Part shown: positions 14,468 to 18,412 of the stretch, one piece after another
How the letters are laid out: every line of letters starts with the position of its first letter
Position numbering within the stretch: position 1 is the first letter of the stretch
From: Candidatus Limnocylindria bacterium
GTDB lineage: Bacteria > Chloroflexota > Limnocylindria > QHBO01
Length of the DNA: 18,412 bases
Direction: 5' to 3'
Assembly: GCA_030146365.1 (NCBI GenBank)
Contig: JASLBU010000036.1
Coordinates: 1 to 18,412, forward strand
Notes under the pieces: generated by a model
The model's input: only the letters and a program-made list of their open reading frames with translations
Database searches by the model: none
Told to the model about the DNA's origin: nothing
Program-made: the position numbers and the translations under genes

Positions 14468-15289
14468 ATGGGGAGCCCACGCCCGCCCGTCATCGGGTTC
14501 CTGACCGACTTTGGATTCGACGGCGCGGCGGCGACCTGCCGTGGGGTGATGCTGTCCATCTGTCGCGACGCCCAGATCGTCGACATCTCGCATTCGATCG
14601 CGAAGTACGCCATCGGCGACGGCGCGTTCGTGCTGGCTGCGGCGGTCCCCTTCCTCCCGGTCGGGCACCACGTGGCCGTGGTCGACCCGGGCGTCGGCAC
14701 CCAGCGACGCGGCATCGCGCTCCGAGCCCGACGCGGCGACGTGCTCGTCGGCCCGGACAACGGGCTGCTCATCTCCGCGGCGGAGGCGCTTGGGGGAATC
14801 GCCGACGCACGGGTGCTGCAGAACCGCGAGCTCTGGCTGCCGCAACCGAGCTCCACCTTCCACGGCCGCGACATCTTCGCCCCGGTCGCCGCCCACCTCG
14901 CGGCCGGGGACGCGCCGTTCGAGGCGATCGGCCGGGCCATCGACCCCGGGGATCTCGTCCGCCTTCCGGCGACCGCGGCGGAGGTCGAGAACGGCCGCAT
15001 CCGAAGCGAGGTGGTGTACGTGGACAGCTTCGGCAACCTCCGGCTGGCCGGCGCGCGAGCCGACCTCGAGGCGGCGTTCCGTGACAACGGTGCGGCGGTC
15101 CGCGTCATCGTCGCCGAGGGTCCGCCGCTCGACGCGTCGATCGGCGCGACGTTCGGGGCGGTTGCGCCCCGTGGGACGCTGCTCTACGTCGACAGCTCCG
15201 GCCATCTCGCGCTCGCGGACAACCAGGCCAACCTCGCCGCGCGCACGGGTGCAGGAGTGGGCGCGCAGGTGGTCATCGAGCGCCCGTGA
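14468..15289 (+). CDS. SAM hydroxide adenosyltransferase (SAM hydrolase, DUF62; chlorinase/fluorinase family)
   Basis: 273 residues, normal for the family. The N terminus VIGFLTDFGFDG carries the TDFG motif. The catalytic triad of the archaeal DUF62 enzyme (Asp, Arg, His) is present with identical spacing: D73 in VVDPGVG, R80 in TQRRG, H132 in FHGRDIFAP. DSFGN at 186-190 is in the C-terminal domain. These residues predict hydrolysis of S-adenosylmethionine to adenosine and methionine, not halogenation. The ATG is separated by one base from the TGA of the RNase gene. An AGGAGG sits 15 bases upstream, a little far, so coupling to the upstream stop is likely. It is the last gene before the amino-acid transporter and may share its transcript, although a separate promoter candidate lies between them. 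Confidence 0.92.
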   Translation: MGSPRPPVIGFLTDFGFDGAAATCRGVMLSICRDAQIVDISHSIAKYAIGDGAFVLAAAVPFLPVGHHVAVVDPGVGTQRRGIALRARRGDVLVGPDNGLLISAAEALGGIADARVLQNRELWLPQPSSTFHGRDIFAPVAAHLAAGDAPFEAIGRAIDPGDLVRLPATAAEVENGRIRSEVVYVDSFGNLRLAGARADLEAAFRDNGAAVRVIVAEGPPLDASIGATFGAVAPRGTLLYVDSSGHLALADNQANLAARTGAGVGAQVVIERP

Positions 15290-15294
15290 CGGGC
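15282..15294 (+). terminator. Small hairpin around the SAM hydrolase stop
   Basis: GCCCG and CGGGC form a 5-bp stem with the stop codon TGA as loop, followed by CCGCTTG. Too short and without a T-tract, so only a weak attenuation candidate. Confidence 0.2.
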
Positions 15295-15311
15295 CCGCTT
15301 GTCGAACCGGA

Positions 15312-15317
15312 TACACT
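15312..15317 (+). promoter_or_regulatory. -10-like element TACACT of the ABC transporter operon
   Basis: TACACT lies 42 bases before ATG 15360; a leader of about 35 bases would include AGGAG at 15345-15349, 10 bases before the start. The nearest -35 candidate (TGACGG, 15287-15292) has a long 19-bp spacer. The same hexamer precedes the DUF885 gene. Confidence 0.4.
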
Positions 15318-15359
15318 CCGCTCGTTCCACCCGGACGTTCACCCAGGAGCACCCCGACG

Positions 15360-16331
15360 ATGATGAGAACTTCCCGAGCCCTTGCCGCCACCGGCATCCT
15401 GGCCCTCCTTGCCGCGTGCACCGGCGGCGGCGAATCGCCCTCGGCCGCGGCGAGCGTGTCGGCCCCCAGCGCGGCCGCATCCAGCGAGGCGAGCGCGGCG
15501 GCCAGCGAGGCGCCGTCGGCATCCGCCTCGGCGTCGTCGGAGTGCGCGCCCGACGCGCTGGAGACCAAGACCGCCGGCCGCCTGACGATCGGCACGGACA
15601 ATCCGGCCTTCCCGCCGTACTGGGATCCGCCTGCCGAGGGCGAGGAGCCGACCGACCCGTGGGAGCTCGGCGACCCGACGAATGGCCGGGGCTTCGAGGG
15701 AGCGGTCGCCGCGGCAGTCGCCGAGGAGCTGGGGTACACGCCCGAGGAGATCGACTTCATCCCGGTTCCGTTCGACAGCTCGTACGCCCCCGGAGAGAAG
15801 GAGTTCGACTTCTACCTCGCGCAGGTGTCGTACACCCCGGAGCGAGCCGAGCAGGTCGACATGAGCGAGGGCTACTACTTCAGCAACCAGGCCCTCGTGG
15901 CCAACGCCGACACGCCGATCACCGAGGGCGCCTCGATCGCCGACGTGGCCGAGTACCGGCTCGGCGTCCAGGTCGGCACGACGAGCCTGGCCTACATCGA
16001 GGAGCAGATCCAGCCGGCGACCGACCCGATGGTCTACAACACGAACGACGCGGCGATCGCCGCGCTCAACGCCGGACAGGTGGACGGCATCGTGGTGGAC
16101 CTGCCGACCGCCTTCTTCATCACCGCGGTCCAGATGGAGAACGGCGTGGTGGTCGGGCAGTTCCCGAACGTCGGTGACGAGGAGGAGTACTTCAGCCTCG
16201 TCCTGGAGAAGGACAGCCCGCTCACCGACTGCGTGAACCAGGCGATCGCCGCGCTCGACGAGAGCGGCGAGCTCGCCGAGATCACCGAGGAGTGGATGTC
16301 GGAGAACGCCGGCGCACCGCTCCTCGAGTAG
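15360..16331 (+). CDS. Amino-acid ABC transporter substrate-binding lipoprotein (family 3)
   Basis: 323 residues from ATG 15360, preceded by AGGAG; a second ATG follows at once. The signal peptide ends in a lipobox (LLAAC, Cys20), so the mature protein is a lipoprotein. A Ser/Ala/Pro-rich linker fills about 21-60 and lifts the domain from the membrane. The binding domain starts at TAGRLTIGTDNPAFPPYW and shows family-3 features: GFEGAVAAAVAEELG, EFDFYLAQVSYTPERAEQVDMSEGYYF (here cited only as the region about 145-175), GVQVGTTS, and NDAAIAALNAGQVDGIVVD. The usual ligand class is polar amino acids or related small compounds. The extra segment after PPYW (DPPAEGEEPTDPWELGDPTN) is a Pro/Glu-rich loop near the ligand entrance. 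First gene of a three-gene importer operon. Confidence 0.93.
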   Translation: MMRTSRALAATGILALLAACTGGGESPSAAASVSAPSAAASSEASAAASEAPSASASASSECAPDALETKTAGRLTIGTDNPAFPPYWDPPAEGEEPTDPWELGDPTNGRGFEGAVAAAVAEELGYTPEEIDFIPVPFDSSYAPGEKEFDFYLAQVSYTPERAEQVDMSEGYYFSNQALVANADTPITEGASIADVAEYRLGVQVGTTSLAYIEEQIQPATDPMVYNTNDAAIAALNAGQVDGIVVDLPTAFFITAVQMENGVVVGQFPNVGDEEEYFSLVLEKDSPLTDCVNQAIAALDESGELAEITEEWMSENAGAPLLE

Positions 16332-16349
16332 CTCCCGCATGACCGACGC

Positions 16350-17282
16350 GTGAGCGGCCCCGTTCCCGGCGCGGCCGGGACCGTGGACCCGATGCCGCCC
16401 CCTGCCCGGCGACGCCGGCCGGGCAGGGTCAGCGGCCGGTCGGCGCTCATCGCGCTCGTCTCGACCGCAGCGGTCTTCGGGCTGCTTGCCGTGGTCGTGG
16501 TCAACGCACCCGGCTGGGAGCGCGTCCGGGAATCCTTCTTCGACTGGGACAACTTCGCCGAGTCGGCGCCGAACATCATCGCCCGCTTCGAGGTGAACGT
16601 CCGCCTCTTCCTGATCGCGGAAGTGCTCATCCTCGCCCTCGGCCTCCTGCTGGCCGTGATGCGATCGTTGCCGGGACCGGTGCTCTACCCGCTTCGCCTC
16701 CTCGCCACCATCTACGTCGACCTGTTCCGCGCCCTTCCCGGCGTGCTGGTGATCTACGTCTTCGGCTTCGGCATCCCTGGCCTCAGGGTGCCGGGCGTGC
16801 CGAACGACCCCTTCTTCTGGGGAGTCGTCTCGCTGACCCTGCTCTACTCGGCGTACGTCTCCGAGGTCTATCGCGCGGGCATCGAGTCCATCCATCCCAG
16901 CCAGGCCGCTGCGGCCCGCTCGCTGGGGCTCACCCAGGCGCAGGCGCTGCGTCACGTCGTCCTGCCGCAGGCGGTGCGGCGGGTGGTCCCGCCGCTGCTC
17001 AACGACTTCATCGGCCTCCAGAAGGACACCGTGCTCGTCAGCTTCATCGGCGTGGTGGAAGTCTTCCGTCAGGCGCAGATCCGCCAGGCGGCTACCTTTA
17101 ACTTCACGCCGTACCTCGTCACGGCGCTCGTGTTCCTGCTGCTGACGATCCCCCTCGCCCGCTTGACCGACTGGCTCATCAACCGCCAGCGCGACCGCCG
17201 CTACGCCGCCACGGTCACCGCATCGGCCGCCGCCGGCCGTCGCGGCCGGTTCTTCGGCGGCTTCGGGAAAAGCGGCCCCTGA
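16350..17282 (+). CDS. Amino-acid ABC transporter permease (HisM/GlnP type)
   Basis: 310 residues from GTG 16350, 18 bp after the binding-protein stop; ATG 16392 is the alternative, removing 14 residues. No Shine-Dalgarno is seen, so coupling is likely. A basic N-terminal tail (PPPARRRRPGR) precedes the first helix at about 31-52; further helices lie near 81-104, 112-140, 147-165 and 242-262. The EAA loop that docks on the ATPase is clear: SEVYRAGIESIHPSQAAAAR from 161, SLGLT, then LPQAVRRVVPPLLNDFIGLQ. IYVDLFRALPGVLVIYVFGF matches the polar amino-acid permease signature. Only one permease gene is present, so the transporter is probably a homodimer in the membrane. The stop overlaps the ATPase start by one base (TGATG). 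Confidence 0.93.
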   Translation: MSGPVPGAAGTVDPMPPPARRRRPGRVSGRSALIALVSTAAVFGLLAVVVVNAPGWERVRESFFDWDNFAESAPNIIARFEVNVRLFLIAEVLILALGLLLAVMRSLPGPVLYPLRLLATIYVDLFRALPGVLVIYVFGFGIPGLRVPGVPNDPFFWGVVSLTLLYSAYVSEVYRAGIESIHPSQAAAARSLGLTQAQALRHVVLPQAVRRVVPPLLNDFIGLQKDTVLVSFIGVVEVFRQAQIRQAATFNFTPYLVTALVFLLLTIPLARLTDWLINRQRDRRYAATVTASAAAGRRGRFFGGFGKSGP

Positions 17283-18037
17283 TGGCCGATGGCACGCGCG
17301 CGCTGGTCGTCGAGGGACTGTGGAAGTCCTTCGGTGACCTCGACGTGCTGCGAGGCATCGACCTGGAGATGGCGGAGCACGAGATCGTGTGCCTCATCGG
17401 CGCATCCGGGTCAGGAAAGTCCACGCTGCTGCGCTGCATCAACCTGACCGAGCCGATTGACGCCGGGCGGGTGGTCGTGGAGGGCGAGGAGATCACCTCC
17501 GAGGGGGTGGACGTCGACCGAATTCGCCGCCGCATCGGCATCGTCTTCCAGGCGTTCAACCTGTTCCCGCACATGTCCGTGCTCGACAACGTGACCCTCG
17601 CACCGCGCCGCGTGCTCAAGCTGTCACGCGCGGATGCGGTCGCCCGCGGGACGGAGCTGCTGGACCGATTCGGTCTGGCCGACAAGCGTCTCGAATTCCC
17701 GGACAGGTTGTCGGGCGGGCAGCAGCAGCGCGTCGCGATCGTGCGAGCGCTGGCGATGGAGCCGGACCTGCTGCTCCTCGACGAGGTCACCTCCGCCCTT
17801 GACCCGGAGCTCGTGGGCGAGGTGCTCAACGTGATCCGCGATCTCGCGGCGCAGGGCATGACGATGCTCATCGCGACGCACGAGATGGGGTTCGCGCGGG
17901 AGATCGCATCCCGCGTGGCGTTCGTGGACGGGGGCCGCATCCTGGAGCAGGGGCCAGCGGACGACATGTTCCGGGCACCGGCACAGCCCCGGACCCGGGA
18001 GTTCCTGCAACGCATCATCGCGGCCGGCCGCCTGTAG
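17282..18037 (+). CDS. Amino-acid ABC transporter ATP-binding protein (GlnQ/HisP type)
   Basis: 251 residues with every ATPase motif: Walker A GASGSGKST at 40-48, Q-loop VFQAFNLFPHMSVLDNV, signature LSGGQQQRVAIVRAL, Walker B LLLLDEVTSALDPEL, and switch histidine in ATHEMGFA. The pair DEVTSALDPELVGEVL and the FNLFPHM pattern are characteristic of polar amino-acid importers. Hydrolyses ATP at the cytoplasmic face to drive import with the permease and lipoprotein encoded just upstream. The ATG overlaps the permease stop (TGATG). Last gene of the operon; a small terminator-like hairpin begins 3 bases after its stop. Confidence 0.95.
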   Translation: MADGTRALVVEGLWKSFGDLDVLRGIDLEMAEHEIVCLIGASGSGKSTLLRCINLTEPIDAGRVVVEGEEITSEGVDVDRIRRRIGIVFQAFNLFPHMSVLDNVTLAPRRVLKLSRADAVARGTELLDRFGLADKRLEFPDRLSGGQQQRVAIVRALAMEPDLLLLDEVTSALDPELVGEVLNVIRDLAAQGMTMLIATHEMGFAREIASRVAFVDGGRILEQGPADDMFRAPAQPRTREFLQRIIAAGRL

Positions 18038-18039
18038 CG

Positions 18040-18057
18040 AGGCCGTCACCGGCCTTT
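18040..18057 (+). terminator. Terminator-like hairpin after the ABC transporter operon
   Basis: AGGCCG (18040-18045), loop TCAC, CGGCCT (18050-18055) gives a perfect 6-bp stem followed by a short TTT at 18055-18057. It is compact and lies right after the operon stop, but the T-tract is short. Confidence 0.45.
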
Positions 18058-18129
18058 CGGCGAGGCGGTGCTTGCCGGCCGTCGTTGGCGGCCCTCCGTG
18101 CTCGGATGCGCGATTGCCGCCAGCGGGCC

Positions 18130-18166
18130 ATGTGCCATCGCGCACAATGCGCGCCGGGGCGCACAT
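18130..18166. repeat. Nested inverted repeat
   Basis: Outer arms ATGTGC (18130-18135) and GCACAT (18161-18166) enclose a second perfect hairpin, CGCGCA (18139-18144), loop CAA, TGCGCG (18148-18153). It could fold as a stem with an internal bulge in RNA or DNA. Role unknown. Confidence 0.5.
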
Positions 18167-18203
18167 CAGGCGGCCGATTGGCAGAGTTCCGACGCCGGCC
18201 GAG

Positions 18204-18215
18204 CGTGAATTCACG
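18204..18215. promoter_or_regulatory. Perfect 12-bp palindrome CGTGAATTCACG, possible operator
   Basis: The palindrome has an AT-rich centre in an otherwise very GC-rich intergenic region, which is typical of binding sites for dimeric regulators. No second copy is seen nearby. Confidence 0.35.
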
Positions 18216-18309
18216 GCGATCCACCCTCACCCCCGCGGGGTACTGCGCCGTCCCGCGCCCATCGTCCGCAACCCGGCGCGCCGCCCATGGACCGCGACTG
18301 TGGGAGGAC

Positions 18310-18349
18310 GGTGGATAAGCCAGCGGAACGATCCGCAGTTCGTGGACAA
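18310..18349 (+). promoter_or_regulatory. Two DnaA-box-like 9-mers
   Basis: GGTGGATAA (18310-18318) differs from the box TGTGGATAA at one position. CGTGGACAA (18341-18349) differs from the high-GC variant TGTGGACAA at one position. Both have the same orientation and start 31 bp apart. Two imperfect sites can arise by chance in GC-rich DNA. Confidence 0.25.
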
Positions 18350-18396
18350 CCGGGCTGGCCATCGGAGCGCGCAGAACCTATCGTGGTCCGCGTCCC

Positions 18397-18412
18397 GGAG
18401 GAGTCCGTGGAC
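18397..18412 (+). CDS. Probable start of a further gene (GTG at 18407), cut by the window edge
   Basis: GGAGGAG (18397-18403) is followed 3 bases later by GTG GAC at the window end; the GGAGG core is 5 bases from the GTG. TATCGT at 18379-18384 could be its -10 element. The frame is also open upstream to GTGs at 18383 and 18311. Only two codons are visible, so the product cannot be named; dnaA is one possibility because of the DnaA-box-like sites. Confidence 0.3.

Larger units (their letters stand above)
18038..18406. other. 369-bp intergenic region with several inverted repeats
   Basis: No convincing gene is seen on either strand; the open frames here are short and of biased composition. It contains, in order, the operon terminator, a nested inverted repeat, a perfect 12-bp palindrome, two DnaA-box-like 9-mers in the same orientation, and a candidate promoter plus Shine-Dalgarno for a gene starting at the edge. 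Confidence 0.6.

Noticed and set aside
12346..15108. A 920-codon open frame on the minus strand over the right-hand genes
   Set aside because: It mirrors real plus-strand genes with full motif sets; its translation is Arg/His/Asp-rich without any recognisable domain, as expected from GC-rich antisense.
18085..18318. Short open frames on both strands in the right-edge gap
   Set aside because: Arg/Pro/Ala-rich products, no ribosome binding site and no recognisable motif; they cross the inverted repeats.

Overview
This is a strongly GC-rich chromosomal window from a bacterium. I count 13 protein-coding genes, plus the first codons of a probable fourteenth at the right edge. There are no rRNA or tRNA genes, insertion sequences, phage genes or CRISPR arrays. 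Three traits point to a soil or freshwater Chloroflexota (Limnocylindria/Ellin6529-like) or, less likely, an actinobacterium: the coding bias, the Ser/Ala-rich linker after the lipobox of a binding protein, and the many start codons placed 7-9 bases after a TANNNT -10 element. This placement is inferred from general features and is tentative.

Left part (1-4318). On the minus strand lie a partial helix-turn-helix/coiled-coil protein (790 to 1, running off the edge) and a PLP-dependent aminotransferase of the cysteine-desulfurase-like class (2117 to 840). Diverging from the latter is a glycogen/alpha-glucan phosphorylase (2159-4318). The two -10 elements of this divergent pair are only 14 bp apart.

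Middle part (4371-12094). On the minus strand are a secreted coiled-coil M23 peptidase of the PcsB/EnvC type and a YihY/BrkB membrane protein. On the plus strand, a LigD-type primase-polymerase runs toward a GNAT acetyltransferase and meets it in a shared CTAG. The GNAT gene lies 3 bp after a DUF885 zinc-peptidase-like gene, which in turn follows an ATP-dependent DNA ligase of the LigC type. Stand-alone polymerase plus LigC-like ligase resembles the mycobacterial Prim-PolC/LigC repair pair. No Ku gene is present in the window.

Right part (12152-18037). All genes are on the plus strand. A membrane-anchored protein with a Rieske-like pattern that has lost its iron-sulfur ligands is translationally coupled (GTGA overlap) to a beta-CASP metallo-beta-lactamase RNase. 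A SAM hydrolase (DUF62) with an intact Asp-Arg-His triad follows. Next comes a complete polar amino-acid ABC importer: lipoprotein receptor, permease, ATPase.

Right edge (18038-18412). About 370 bp without a gene hold a small terminator, a nested inverted repeat, a 12-bp perfect palindrome and two DnaA-box-like 9-mers. They end in a strong Shine-Dalgarno and GTG. This could be the upstream region of dnaA or of another regulated gene; the window stops too early to tell.

Most genes look like ordinary housekeeping or accessory functions. The most unusual points are the ligand-less Rieske-like protein coupled to an RNase, the separated polymerase/LigC pair, the recurrent leaderless-type promoters including compact divergent ones, and the structured right-edge intergenic region.
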